The notes under the pieces were generated by a model. It had not been told where the DNA came from. It did not search any database and saw only the letters and a list, made by a program, of their open reading frames with translations. Position numbers and translations under genes: made by a program. A stretch of 64,000 bases of DNA, taken from Megaleporinus macrocephalus (taxonomy: Eukaryota; Chordata; Actinopteri; Characiformes; Anostomidae). How positions within the stretch are numbered: position 1 is the stretch's first letter; each line of letters starts with the position of its first letter. Below are positions 34,346-48,500 of this stretch, piece by piece. Location of the stretch: NCBI GenBank assembly GCA_021613375.1, contig CM038711.1:20414694-20478693 (forward strand). The letters are read 5' to 3'.

Positions 34346-36105
34346 TAACAATGTCATCATCTTGTTCCTCCCCATGTCTGGTTTTGCATCTGCCTTTTCC
34401 CCTTCAACATAACCAATTTACAGCTCCTTTATATTTCTTTTCTCTCCAAAAAAAATGCGTCTGAAGAGATTTTAGAAGGCCACAGAGCCAGGGAGAGTTG
34501 CTTTGTCCTCTTAGAACTTGTTATATGTGAGCTCCTTGAGAAATCTATTAATGTTTACCAAAAAGTATTTGCTACAAGAAGACAGTCTCAGGCAGTTTAG
34601 GCAGTAAAATAGTAACAGGCTATGTGTTTCTGCTTAGCACCTGATCCAGATCTAAACATCTTGTGTGGAACATTGCTTCTCTCTTAGTGATGCAGCATAT
34701 AAGTGAGGTCTGTCATATTAGGACAAGAAATGAAGTGTTTTTGTATTATGTTTTTATTATTTTTTTATGGAGTCCTGATGCCTTTGGGCCACTGTGCAGT
34801 GGGTTGTGATTAATATGAAGGGCCTAGTTTTCCCTCCTGTGTGGTCAGAAAAAATTTTGAGTGTGGATGACATTCATTCCTCTACTGGAAAGTCAGATAA
34901 TGGCTTATGCTTAATTGAATGCTGGTGCCATGCTAATACTACAGTGTTGTTGGGTCTCCTGATTTTTCTCTACTACAGTTCTTCCCTAATCCAGCTCCCT
35001 GGTAGGCCTTAATAGATCAAATATTAACACAGCATAATACTGCTGAAACTGTCCTGGGTCAGAAGTTAAAGACAGGTGGGCAGAAAGCTTGACAAAATCT
35101 CTGCGCTGTTTACACTATGAGGGGCAATAAAAATTTAAGAGGCAGATCATGAAGGCTTTTCTGTCTGCTGATGGTACACGACTACATTGACTGTGCTGTA
35201 GCTTTTGTACTGAAATATTGAAGACGAGTTGTGGGAACTTCACAGAAGAGCTGTTATGTGATTAGCGATTATTCAGCTTACTAAAATATGTATTTCTTTT
35301 TTTTTCTGGTCGCTTAATACAAACGATGCTCTGTTGTGTTCTCCATGCCTGCACTGCTTTGTGGAGATTCACTCAATCAAGCTGAACGTTGAAAAAGAAA
35401 GAAAAAGAAACTAGGATGTCTGCTTTCAAACACAAGTAAGAACCGCCATGTAGTACATAAAGAGGCTATTTCAAATGCTGACATGTATGTGGAAATAAAG
35501 GAGATGAAAGCGATCTCTTATGGCATTGTTATTTTGAAAAGATGAGTTGAGGCAGTGCTTATTGGTTAGAGGTACCTGGTGCACTCTAATATTTCAGTTA
35601 CTCTAAGATTGTCCGCTCGTCAAGTTAAAGAACAACATATAAAACCAACCAGCAATCAAATCATTTTCTGTATTATAGACTACAGTGGTTAGAACCAAAG
35701 TGCTAAATACGGGGGGCACTGGAGTGTCCTAGGAGCCTCTAATGAATGTCTTGGAATGTCTTAACATTCTTGGGGGTCTGAGAAAGTAAACATAATATTA
35801 CGTTGTGCTGCTATGTGGAAAATAGATGCTCAAATCCATATGTAGGTTATTGCTCAGCTGCTTCACTCACAGTCTTCCGTCTTTAATGTTCTTAACTCAC
35901 TAGAGATGCAGCACTGGTCTGCCTCTAGGTGTCGCTGTAGCGGAGTGGTCCTTCACTGTCTAGCCCCTGTGTGTGCTGTAAGTATCTGCAGGATTCCCTT
36001 AACAACTTTACAATATGCAGCATATTTGTAAATCAGCTGGCTGAAAATTGTAACGCATTTCTAGGAGCTCAGTTACAAGTTAACAGCAAGAGAACAGCAA
36101 ACATG
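34346..36105. other. Intergenic, no gene seen
   Basis: AT-rich sequence between NUTF2 and EDC4. The first 1.15 kb may still be NUTF2 3' UTR (AATAAA at 35494). No coding exon or RNA gene recognised. Confidence 0.6.
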
Positions 36106-36490
36106 CGACGTCAGAAAGACGTTCAAATTATGTCTGTATCACGTCGGCCAGTCCGTCTGGTGGACGTACAAAACAGGTTCAGTATCTGAACGTCTGACTC
36201 GGACTTCATTCAACTGGACGTCAGTTGACGTGCAAGACAGCTGCACTATCTGAACCTCTGAGTAGGTCAGCTTTTGAACCTCAAACGTGCAGGTTGGGTT
36301 CCCTATCTGAACGTTTGACTAGGACCTCTTCTAGAAGTCGTTGGACATGCAAGACGTGTTCACTCTCTAAACCTCTGACTCGGACTTCAACTGGACGTCA
36401 GTGGGCGTGCGAGACAGGACTACTCTGAACGTCTGTGTAGGACAGCTGTTAGACGTCAGAGGACATGCAGGATGGATTCACTATCTTACT
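36106..36490. repeat. ACGTC-rich minisatellite, period about 60 bp
   Basis: About six degenerate units. Each carries a version of GGACGTGCAAGACAGGTTCA, then CTATCTGAACGTCTGACT, then CGGACTTC and an ACTGGACGTC link. Units differ by substitutions and small indels. The open frame at 36225-36428 is only the repeat read in one frame. ACGT-rich words recur near 37550-37605 and 37840-37870, so the array may be part of a larger mobile element. Confidence 0.8.
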
Positions 36491-37028
36491 GTCTGCTGGG
36501 ATATATTTGATTATACTATTTTAAACAGCACATTTGTTCCTCCACAGTTATATCTTTATGATTATATGTAACAAAAACTTTGTAACAAAAAAATGTGTTT
36601 TATAATAAACATAACTACTGCATGTTCATTATAATCTTTCCCAAAATTCAGTGCCTCCTTTTTTAAAGAAAGCATCTTTCTTGTGCTGGCCTGTTTCAGC
36701 CGTCACTCACGCTCAAGCTAATCACACTCACCGCCCAATCAAAAGCCGAGAAACGGCCACGCCCATTTGGCGAAGAGTGCAGTGCAGAGCAGAGCGCGAG
36801 GAATTTGTTATTTTATGATATATGCTGTTTATTTTGTGAAGCACCAGCATATTGTTAGTGTAACGCGAAATATTAAACTAGCTAGCTATCTTGTTACTTC
36901 TAGATTTTAATTGTTGTCTTTTTATTAGCCTGCGTCTTTTGACAGCCTTTAGTTCAATAACAATACCTACAAGTAACTCAACAAGTTAACGTTTGCTAGC
37001 TAGTAACATTAGCAGGAGCGATGTGTTT

Positions 37029-37059
<31 letters not shown>

Positions 37060-39400
37060 TTTTAATTAAGCGCGAGTGGCAGGGTCAATAATATTTTTGG
37101 GGGTCATTCTGCTAGTGATAAACTAAAACAATACCATACAAAATATTTTAACTGGCTATAACGTTAAAACAGCGTCCCACAGAAAGGTTGAGCTGCAGCC
37201 AGGGGCGTTCCTGTACAAGCAGAAGCGCCACGATATTGGGAGGGTGTGCAGAGGAACAGGCCACTATCGACCACAGGAGTGTTTCGTAGTGATGCGAGTG
37301 AATATGTTAGGAGATTTTTACAGAGAAAGGTGTATTTCAGATTACATGAGTAAGCAGTTACTGTAGTGTTTTACAGTCAAACGCGTTAAAACAATGTTTG
37401 GGCACGACAACGCAAGTCTCTATAATAGTTGCTTTACTGTAGATTACATGTGGGTGTGTTGTGCGTTTGTGAGCACTAGTGCCACCCACTGTTTCAGAAA
37501 CTATATAACACATATATGACAGTAACTTTGTTTTATAATTCAACATTAAACGTCTTTTAAACGTCTGTTGCTGACGTCCATTGAACGTCAATAATAGACG
37601 TTTAAAATACGTATGTTTTATATCTAATACGTGTGTGTGTGTGTGTGTGTGTGAATTAGACTGGTTTTGTGATGTTTATAAGGCTGTAAGACGTGTTTCT
37701 TTTCCATTTTAATATCTGTACTGAAAACTACTGCCGTAAAACGCAGTATAGACGCGCATATGAATCTAGTGTAGATGCGAGACCGAGCTGTTTCTCAGTG
37801 CAGACGGGACCGCGGTTTATATTCGGAGGTAAAATGTACGATGGACGTCCATGAATGAACGTCAACAACTTATAGCTTTCGCTAGCTGTACAGCTGTCAG
37901 TGCTCCAGAGCGCAGCCGCTGAAGGCCAAGGCAGTAGTAGCAGAGCCGGAACGACGGAGCTCTTTAACCAATCCTGCTTTAGAGTGAGGATAGGACCGCC
38001 CACCTCATTAACATACAGACGGAGAAATAGAGAAATAAATGTGGAAATACAGGAATACATGAAGAAATATATAAATAAGTAAATGTAGAAATACGAACAT
38101 AAATAAATACATAAATAAATGTATTTAATTATTTATTTGTACATTTACTTATTTATACTTCATTTATACGTCATTTTTTGTCCTCCATTAATATAAGCAT
38201 TTTATACCATCATCCACTGAAAGACAAACAAATTACAAATATCATTCAGTATATTTCAACAATATTTACTGTTAAAATTGAACTTATTTATAAAACCTTA
38301 ATCTTCACTTCAAGTTAAAACAAGGGCTAAATTTAAAAAAAATGATGCTTTTGAAAAAAAGGCATCTTAAAGTAAACAAAACCTGGATCTTCTTGTTAAC
38401 TCAATTTCACATCTTAACAGTTTATTTCAGTCTTGTATTCCTCTCTCACACTTTCTCTTGTTTAGTGAGAGAAGTGAGTTCTTCGTTGTCTTTAAATCTG
38501 GGCTGAAATAGTGTCAGGGTCAAGGGTGATTGTTGGTGAGTCTGGAACGAGATTTGTTCCTAATAATGTTCATTGTGGAATGAACCGTCTCAATTAGCCT
38601 TTCTCCAACTCACTTTATTCTCTAACTCTGACTTTATTCTTAGACTAGAATTAAACTGCTGCTTGTCGCTTCGTACAGATCTGATTGGCTGAGGGGCGCT
38701 TTTGATGATCTTACAACGCACGTGATTGGTCTGTGAGTTTACTGCGCGGCAAAGCCTGTATACCGTAAAGAAAGGCAAAGTTGCGCCGCCTAAAAATAAA
38801 CACTGTCAACAATAAATCCTTCTTACTAGTTTACGGTTTGGGTCCGCATTGGATAACGTCTAGGTCCAGATTCGGACAACGGTCCGCTTATTAGTGACAT
38901 CGGATCTAAACGTTTATTTCAGACGAGATGATTAGAATGTTTTAGTAATAAATAGTAATAAGAGCTGATGGTGACAGTTATGAGGGATCAGTTTAGGAAA
39001 AAAATATATACTTTTTTCATTGTTTGAAAATGAGTCCCTGCTGCCTCTTAGACTGCACTAAGATTTTAGTGATTGGACAAACATAAATAAATACAAAATA
39101 AAGGATTTATGCAAATATTTTTAAAAATCGTGTAATTTTGCTGTAAGATGTTAAGTTTTTGTCCTTCTCCTGTAAGGTTCCTTATGTGGATATAAAAGGC
39201 TTTGATCAGACAGAGACGCCGATAACTGATGTCTGGACTGTCTGTGAGGGTTTTAATGGAAGTGTATTTTAGTAAGAAACGCAGAGAGGTTGTAAATGTG
39301 AGTCACGGCAGAATGTTAGACCCACAGTCTCTCACTGCACTACGGCAATCAGAGCCTATGCCCCCCAGAACTTACAGCACTGCTGTGGAGACTGACGTTA
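36491..39400. other. Repeat-rich intergenic DNA upstream of EDC4
   Basis: Holds an (ATTT)n run at 37027-37063, a (GT)n run at 37631-37653, a stretch of AT-rich near-palindromic ATAAATAAAT words at about 38030-38160, and a moderately CpG-rich zone at 37740-37960. No coding exon recognised. Confidence 0.6.
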
Positions 39401-39581
39401 TACAGACGGACCTTGTTTTGACGGCGGAACTGAAAGAGCAGCGCGGCCGGTGGCGGGAATGAAAGAGTAGCAGCACAGACGGAAGTCTAAACACAGTTGC
39501 GAGCTTCTCGGAGAGGCGAAGACGGAGAAAAGTAAAGTGGAAATTGTCACACTGCAGAGGTTTAAGCCCGCTCTCTACCTT
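39401..39581 (+). promoter_or_regulatory. edc4: EDC4 promoter and 5' UTR
   Basis: GC- and CpG-rich sequence (GCAGCGCGGCCGGTGGCGGG near 39440) directly before the EDC4 ATG at 39582. The transcription start is not resolved. Confidence 0.55.
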
Positions 39582-42500
39582 ATGGCTTCCAGTTCCAACA
39601 TAGATATAGAGGGCGCGACCCAGCACCTTCGCGACATCCTGAAATTGGACCGACCCAGTAACTCCGCCGGTAGGTTCCCGGAGCGGAGCGTTAGCTTTAG
39701 CCGCTGCTCGCTCAGCGTTAGCGCTCTCACTTATAGAGACTAGGCCTCAGCAGGAGCAGCCGTTCCTGCGTACGCGCCATCTCTCAGCTCCGGCCGCGCT
39801 ATAACAGGCTTCTTTCTACCACACTGATTGAACGATTACATGTTTGTTGAGATCACGTAGTTTACAGCGAGCTGTTTTAATGTTCTGTGAGTTTATGGCT
39901 GAAAGAAAAGAAGAAATCAGACTGACTGGACTAAATCAGGCTAGCTCCAGCGTTTAGCTGGCTAGCACAGCGAGCTAACATCTGCAGAAACAAAATACAT
40001 TAGTTTGGATTAGTTGGTCAATTTGGTGAATTTGTTGAAGCACTGGTACATAAAGCTTACATGAACTGTGGTGTTACGTGTTCCCTTTACTTTAAGAGAA
40101 TAATTAAAAAAACGCTCAGTACAGCATTAGTACAGCAAGTGGGTAAACACCTAATGTTTCGTGTTAGCTGAAGGTTATCGGAGCAGTAAACTGTGATTGA
40201 GTTTGTGTTTCTGTCTCTCTTTGTCTGGATAACTAATATGTAATAATTCTTAGAGGAAAAAGCGGCGCATGGTATTTATCATGGGTATTTTAGCTGATGT
40301 ATTAACTGTAAGACTTAATACGTGAAGTAAACTTAGCAAGGTAGTCGCTCTGCATTTTAGGAAGAACAGTTCGTCCTCTGGGTTTGTTTTTGTTTTGTCA
40401 CTTTATTTCTGTTATGTTTTACCTGAGAGTGAAATGGTTGGATTATAAAGGTTTTGTTCCGTTATTGACCATAGTCAAGAATCGACTCACATAACATGCG
40501 TTGTCACCAGTGGGCTTTACACAGTCATGAAATGTCAGTCCTCTGTTCTGGTTATAGGCACCATTTTTTGTCTTCCATCAATGTCAGCTGATGATCTTTT
40601 CAAAACATTGTTATATGCAAAATTGTCTCAAATGAACATGCAGAATTTGGGAGTCTTTCTCTTTATTAGCTCTATAGACAGTTCAAAACTGATGCCTTTA
40701 GCTGTCAAATGATGATGTCTGAGACCTGGTTTCCTGTTGTCACAGAGACTTCAGCAGGTGAGAGCAAAAGGAAAACATCCTTTAATGGAGAGCTGAATGG
40801 ACTGCTGGGGGCTGACCTTATTGGAACAGGGGTCCGGACTGCAATGGTGGATCCGACAGCTCACAACTCAGATAAAATGAACACACAAGACATACAGACA
40901 ATGTAAGCACACAAGTTAACTTTTTTTCACTTTAAACGTCATGGTTATGTTTTTTGTTTATTTCTTTTGTTTTTAATAAATAAAACTGAATTTAATTCTC
41001 ATGAATTTGTTAATAAAGGTAATCTTAAGTGATGTGTGGGTGGATATGAGTGAGTAATGAGTGGCAAATGCTATCTTTATTGATTCCTTAACGTATACAT
41101 TTTATTTGATCTCCAGTTCCCTGTCTGGGGATGACGGCTCCACATGCATTGCCATCACTGCTAGTGATGTGGAAATTATCGCCAGCCGCGACTCTAGTAT
41201 TGACAGTAAAGCTCGAGGGAGTAACAAGGTATTTAAGTTCTTATTGTTCTAAAGTTCTGTGTTATGAACTCTATCTGTTACTGATCTTGAATATCAGAGC
41301 TGAACTCTAATTAATGTTTCTTTCAGGTTAAAATCCAGCCAGTGGCAAAATATGATTGGGAGCACAAGTATTACTACGGCAATCTAATAGCAGTGTCTAA
41401 TGCATACTTGGCATATGCCATTAGAGGTAAGTGCATGTGCATAAACTTTGCCAGTCTGAGTTGCTGTCTAGCTTGCTTTTGTGGGTTTGTGCACACTGCT
41501 CAGCTCGAATTCTTGCACAGCTCTTTGAATTGAGTATCGATTGGTTTTAGATAAGACACTTTACGACCAGAGTCCTCCCCTCTTTACTTGCTGATTATAG
41601 ACTTACATTTGAGTAAAAGCATGTGGACACTGGACTATCTTGGTTTTGGGTTTGGTGGACAAAACCATGGACATGAGTATTGAGCCAACTGTGTTTTAGC
41701 TTTAAGATTTTGGTTGAGTGTTTATGGAAATTTGTTACCATTCAGTCAAAAAAGCATCTGTGAGGTCAGGTGCTGACTTCTGAGTCAAGATTCCAGTTCA
41801 TTTTTAAGGTGTTGTTTTGAGGTGAGGTTTTTTTTTAGTCCTCTGCACTTTCTTTACAACATGATCGTGACTCATCACTCCATAAAACGTTTTCACTTCT
41901 CCAGAGTCCATGCTTTACACCACTCCAGCCTATGCTTGGCATTGCATTTCTTGATCTTAGGCCTTTGTGCAGCCATAAACCCATTTCATGAAGCTCCTGA
42001 CGCTTCTTGTAATGATGTTGTTGTTTGGAATTTTTACAGGCTATGTATTTAAGTACCTAGTAGCCCAACCTCTGTGAGATTATGCTGTCCTCTGCTTCTT
42101 GGCTGAGCCGTTGTTGCTTTTAGCTAATTTCACTTCACAATGATAGCACTTAGAGTTGGCTGGGGCAAATCTGGCAGACCAGAAATTTCACAAACAGATT
42201 TGTTTAAAGGAGGCATCCTTTGACCATTCCACTAGGGGGAGTGTCCTTATACTTTTGACCATCTAGACAACGTTTGGGAACAAAGCCAAAAGGTCCTGTA
42301 TGCACTACTATACTGGTTTGGACATGGCTTAGCCAAAAAACTCTCCCTTCTGCAAAAACCTTAGTTGTTGGTGCATGTTGTACTTGTTTGTTTTCGTGCA
42401 AAGCTGTTAAGGTAATACTCAAGCTCACATTATTGTTTTGAAATCAAGTGCCATGTTTGTTGTATTACTGTGTTCTGTGGGGTACCTGAGACAAGCTAAA

Positions 42501-45500
42501 GCGGTGTTTCAGAAAATTCTATAAGGTCTTAAATAACCTACTGCTTATTTCACGGGTAATACAAGTGCACCCTGACTTCCATGTTTATGTTCTTCTTGCA
42601 CTCTGCATGCTTGGTAATGTCGTTAAAGTCTTGCAGACTTTGTGTTACTGTTAAGTGGGTTATTTTGAACCAGCTTAAGTTACAAATTCACTTATATATG
42701 TCCACAAGTTGCACTGTTAACTGACCTCATAATCTGTTTATCTTGTGTGTCTTATACATTTCTAGGCTATATATGTTTCAGTTTTATTTGTTGATAGATT
42801 TGTGTAACTGTAGTATTTCAGTGTGGTTTTCTTGTAATTCCTTATTGTTTGGAATCCTTTACTAATAGTTACTAAACATTATTGTAACTGAATATTACTG
42901 AAAGGAATTCTTAAACATTATTAAAAGGTTCACAGTGGTTTGCATGTTTTTCTGTAGTGTTTATGTAAAGATTTTGACTGTCTGTTTACAGGAGCTAACA
43001 ACCATTCTATGATCCGTGTGCTGCGGCTGGGCTCCACAGAGCGGACCTTGTTAAAGGGCTTCACTGGGGCTGTCACAGACCTAGCGTTTGCCCACCTTGA
43101 CTCCAACCTGCTGGGCTGTGTAGATGAGGCAGGGAATATGTTCATCTGGCAGCTCACCAGCGATGACAGCAAAATACAGTATCTTTCTTCACTGGAATAT
43201 TTGATCATAGTCATTTGATTTAGTTCTTTAGGACTGTGTCATCTAGCATGGCCAGTTAGAGTGACAGAATTCTATAAATAGAGTGAGAGTTTGTTGGAAT
43301 GGTAGGAAATACTGCCTTGTTGCACCTTAACCCTGCCTCTCAGAGATGAAGTCGTTGTCCATATCCGAAGGCCAGAAAACACGCCACTAAATTCCAACCG
43401 CAGGCTCATCTGGTGCCCCTTCATCCCTGAAGACAATGACGAAAACCCAGAAGACACTTGCCAGACCCTGGCCCTACTACATGAGGACAGGGTAAGCAGT
43501 GACCCCTGATAACAAAAAAAAATGCAAATAATAATATTCTAGTGTTTTTTTTTAAGATAAGACAGAACTAAAAATAATAATATTAATTCAAATACAATTC
43601 AAATCCCCACAAAAAAAGTTAATGCTTCCTGTTCAGATGGTGATTGACAGTGGCATACACTGTGCTTTTTCCCTCTTTGACAGTGAAAATATAAAACTGT
43701 AAGAATGTCTCAATCAATATTACCCGTAAACAATATTATTGTTCTTTATTTGTATCATTGATAGTAAATTCATGCAGAACAACAGAGCTTACAACAAAAG
43801 AGTTGTGGGGATAAAGTTGACACTTCAGATGTTTTCCAGGCCTTTTTAAAGCCTTATCATAACTTAGTATCTCTTCCTTTGCCTTTTCTGCTTATAGGCT
43901 GAGGTTTGGGACCTCGATATCCTTCGCTCCAGTAACAGCACATGGCCTGTGGATGCTACAGAGCTTAAAGAAGGCTTCATAACCATTAAAGGACACACAG
44001 CGGTAGGCAGTTATCTCTCACATTATTAGCTTCTCGTTTATCTTAACCGATGACTTGATGAGCTGCCACACCCTGTAATGGCAGTTTTCACCACTACTGT
44101 TCTTTTAATATGCACTCTGCTTTTGTGCAGCGCATCAGCGAAGGAGCTCTGTCCCCTGATGGCACCGTCCTTGCCACAGCCAGTCACGATGGTTATGTAA
44201 AATTCTGGCAGATCTACATCGAAGGACAGGACCAGCCTAGGTACACCTAGCCCTTTAGCTTAATGAAGAGGGATGATATGTCATGGCTGATGAATTGTGG
44301 TTGTCAGTTTATTATATTACTAGACCTAATATTTGATCTGCTTCATAATTTTGCTTGCGAGTTAGTTTTAATTTTAGTTCCCTCATGCTGTTTATCTGAT
44401 AAGTGCTATTTGAGTTGCACTCTGTTCTGATTAATTAATGATGAGTTTGTAATTCTCCTGCTTTTACTCTCCTAAAGATGTTTACATGAGTGGCAGCCCC
44501 ATAATGGGAGACCTCTTTCGTGCCTCCTGTTCTGTGACAACCATAAGAAGCAAGACCCAGAGTATGTAACTGTGGAACAACCCAGCAGCTCCATCGCCAG
44601 GAGCTTCAGATCCTGATTAGAAACTAATAACTAGAGAATTATGTTATTGTGCTGGAGAATGTGATAAAAATGTTATTAGTTGCATAATCTTAGAACCCAT
44701 GCTGCTTCGTTTGTGTTGGCTGGTACTCATGATTTCTCTTTCGCTTTGTTTTACTATAGAGTGCCGTTCTGGCGATTTTTAATCACAGGAGCGGATCAGA
44801 ACCAGGAGCTGAAGATGTGGTGCACAGTGTCATGGACCTGCCTGCAGACTATCAAGTTTGTTCATTTTCTGTTAAACTCTTTGGGGGAAAAGGTTTTACT
44901 AACTGAAATGAAAAAGTTTACAGATGCTCTTTTATTACTTGTCTAATTTTAGAGCATTAAATTACTTACAGTAATTATAGTAATGTTACTGTCACTTGCT
45001 AGAGGGAGTTGTTGGAAAGTAGCTACTACCCTGTATAGCAGCGAGCATTCTCAGCCAGCATTTTTGTTGTGGTTTTATATGTTCCAGGTTTAGTCCTGAC
45101 CCATTAAACTCAAGCGTCCTGCCCAGCCTGAAAGCTAGTCTGGATCTCTCAGCTGAGTGCCTCATCCTGAGTGACGTACAGAGGAAGGTCTGCACCTTTT
45201 TCTTATCTATTATTCACATCACTGCTGTGAAAACACACTCACTCACGCTGGTTTTAATGGCTTGCCATTTAACATGGCTTGCTAGACAAACTGCAGTACC
45301 TGCACTGAGACATGAAATTTTAACATGAATAAGAATCACTGCAGAGACAAGGACTACTTCTGTGTTTGTTCATATGGATTGCTCTCTGCAAAGTATTAAT
45401 TTTGCAATGTTCCTTTAGCAACTGTGAGCAGAAGGGCTAGGTTATGAATGCAGACCTGCCGACCTTTACGCATTTTGCGTAGCAGATACGCATTTACACA

Positions 45501-48500
45501 TCAAACAACAGGCTATGAGCGGAAAGCCGGAGAGTCGTCAAAACAAGAGTAACGAAATTGTGTTTCATCCCTCTCAGTCCATCTTCATACTGGGACTGCT
45601 TTTAAAGGGAGGACAGTGTTAAACACCGTTTCAGAGGTGACTGGCAGTGTGTGGGGAAATCAAGATGCAAAATATAAACTTTTTAAAAAGTTTTAGCTAT
45701 TGGCGTGTGTAAATATCCCCCCACGAGCGTAAATGTGAAACTCGTGAGCACAGCAAGAAGTCCTGCGTGCATGTTTATCATCATGTCGCCATGCTAAGTG
45801 ATTTTTCTGTGCTCGACTATTGGTTTGGGGTGGTTTTGTTTTATATGAGCATGCATTCACTGATTCCCGTTGCCTGGGTGCATGTAACTGACCTCCACCG
45901 CCGTGCCATGCCTTGCTATGCCGTGAAGTGCTGCGTGCGACCCACCCACCCACCCCCCAGAAAGAAGTTGCTACTCAAAAAAAGTTTCCCGGTTGGCAGG
46001 TCTTTAAATGGTTAAACTATTAAGCATCAGGCCCAGTTTTCTTGATTTGACAGTGTCTTTTAAATGTTGGAGTTGTTGTTTCAAAAGAAGAACCATGCCA
46101 ATTAATGATTGCAGCTAACAGTATGTGGACACCTGATTGTTAAAGAGACAGTTTTTTTTTTTTTAATGTGTCTGTGGTAGGGCTGTGTATTGACTAGAAC
46201 CTGGCGATATGATGAGCCTCGGGCTGCCACCAATTACTGATCATAAACCATTGATTAAAACTCAGTACTGTGGTTTTAAGAATTGATAGTATCACAAAAC
46301 ACAATATTGTGATATTCAATATATTCATATTTAAATCCAATATTTCCTTATAAACCCGAGGCTCAGAGAATTTGTGCCCATTTAAACAACTTATGAGGTC
46401 AGAGTGTGATGGTGAATGAGAATTGGTTAGTCGATTCCAGTTCAGCAGCACCCCCACACCACTATCTGCAGCCTTGCTCTGTGTAGTCTGCTGCTTTGTG
46501 GTTGAGATGTTGTTACTCCCCTTATTTTCTATAGAGATTACACGGGTTTTGCACTTGATTGTGTAAATCTGTTAGCAGTGGGTGTGACTGAAACTCCTGA
46601 ACTCTGTCCACAGACGTTTGTCTATGTACTGCACCAAGTTGATTCCAAAAATAATTAGAAAAAAATAAAGGGATAATAACCAGTAATAGAAATAGAAATG
46701 AGTAACAGCTCGAGCCTGTAAGCCACCATTTATTGTATAACTTGCCTGCACTTACTCTGGATTAACATTGACAGTCCAAATCGCTCAGGCAAAATGTGCT
46801 TTAAATGTACGAGCCTATGATTAACATGAGAAATCTGAATTAAATCAGTAGCTATAATGTGATGGTAAACGGTTGCTATGCTACTTTGTTACAGGAGACA
46901 TTGATGATGATTGTACAATGTTTCTTTGTACCAGTGTACCTTCAACAGTGCTGTTCTGCTGCTTAAGGACATAAACTGATCTTAGATCTGTACTCTTTTC
47001 TGAGCAGGTTCTATATGTGATGGAACTGCTCCAGGATCAGGACAAAGGCCGTGCCAGCTTCACGGCTGTCTCTGAATTCTTGCTTACGCATCCTGTGCTG
47101 AGCTTTGGTGTTCAGGACGTCAGTCATGCCCGCCTGCGCCACACTGAAGTCCTTCCCCCAGATGAGGAGAGTGAGAGCATGACTGCTGGTTAGTTGTTTA
47201 TTTGTTGCTGTCAGTAGCATTATTTTGTTGCTTCAGACTAAGCCAAGGTTTACAACTGATAAATGTTTCATGTTTTAAAAAAACATTGAATTATTATGTT
47301 GAATATAGTGCCAGACAAAAAAGTGATTTGGAGGAATGATCCCCGTTGGTAGTACATTTAATTCAAGGCTAACTTTAATCTTTGTCAAGGAAGAAACCTT
47401 TTATGCTTCATATTTTGTGGAGAGACAAATTACTTATTTTTTGGTGTTCACAGAAGGAAGCCAGGGACCCTTGGAATCCAAATCAGGAATCCAGATCAAG
47501 CTTTACTGCGTGCATACAAAGTGAGTCGATTGGATTGCCTGTTACTTCTACAAAATTCGAGCTAAACTATCATGTTTATCCCCGAGGCCTTGCATTCTAA
47601 ATAAAAATCTCATTAGCCTGTACAGCTCAGGGCTTCTGATTGCGTTTAGTGGATATTAATTCTAAGCCGCGCATGCAGAGTCATGAAATTTTCATTGCTT
47701 TCTGGCCATAAATGTACATTGAGAATAAGCAGCAGTTTTGTAATACTGGCTCTTGGCCTACAGGTCCCTTCAGGACGTGCAGATTTGGTTCCAGCCCAAC
47801 CAGGGTGCTGCCGCCTCCCTCTTCATGCCTCCGTGCTCCAGCTCCAGCTCCCAGGATGGCTTTGGTGCGGCTGCAGCTTAATGCACACTTGATTACTTTT
47901 CTCCTGGCTGTAATCGCTAATCTCTCTCGTAATACCTGAACTGAGTGGAGCTTAGTTCCAGGATTTTCTGCTGTGTGTGGGCTATATGCCTGTGTCTTTT
48001 GCTCTGATTTTTGTGTTTATGCTCTGCAGGATTTGCAGATCCTCTGACAGATCTGAACGTTGAGGCACTGAACTTGGATAAGGAGTCCGGTGGGAGCGGC
48101 TCGCAGAACGACCTATGTAAAATCCCTGCTCTCCCGGCTCCTGCTGATTTCCTGACTCCTGCTGGCTCGGCCATGCCCAAACTTATGACACCGGACGCCT
48201 TTATGACCCCCAGTGCATCTGTAAGCTACTTGTTCACTAGTTATGGTCAATAAGCTTTCTTTTATTACTTGATTTTAAGTACAGTCAGACAATTAAAGCG
48301 TTTACTTCTGATTTAAAATATAATTTGGTTATGGTAAACTTTCTAGACTTTTATTTATTCCTAACCTTTTTGATTTTGAATGAAAGATCACAAGTAGTTT
48401 ATTTATTATTCTTGTTAACTATATAATAATTAAACTGGTAATTAACAATTAACTGTAATAATCATGTTTATCTGTTCTGTCCATATTCACCATTAGGTGC

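Noticed and set aside
36225..36428. Open frame with repeated LTRTS-like words
   Set aside because: It is the minisatellite read in one frame, not a gene.
45693..46015. Open frames on both strands in EDC4 intron 11
   Set aside because: They fall inside the non-autonomous TIR element; neither resembles a transposase.
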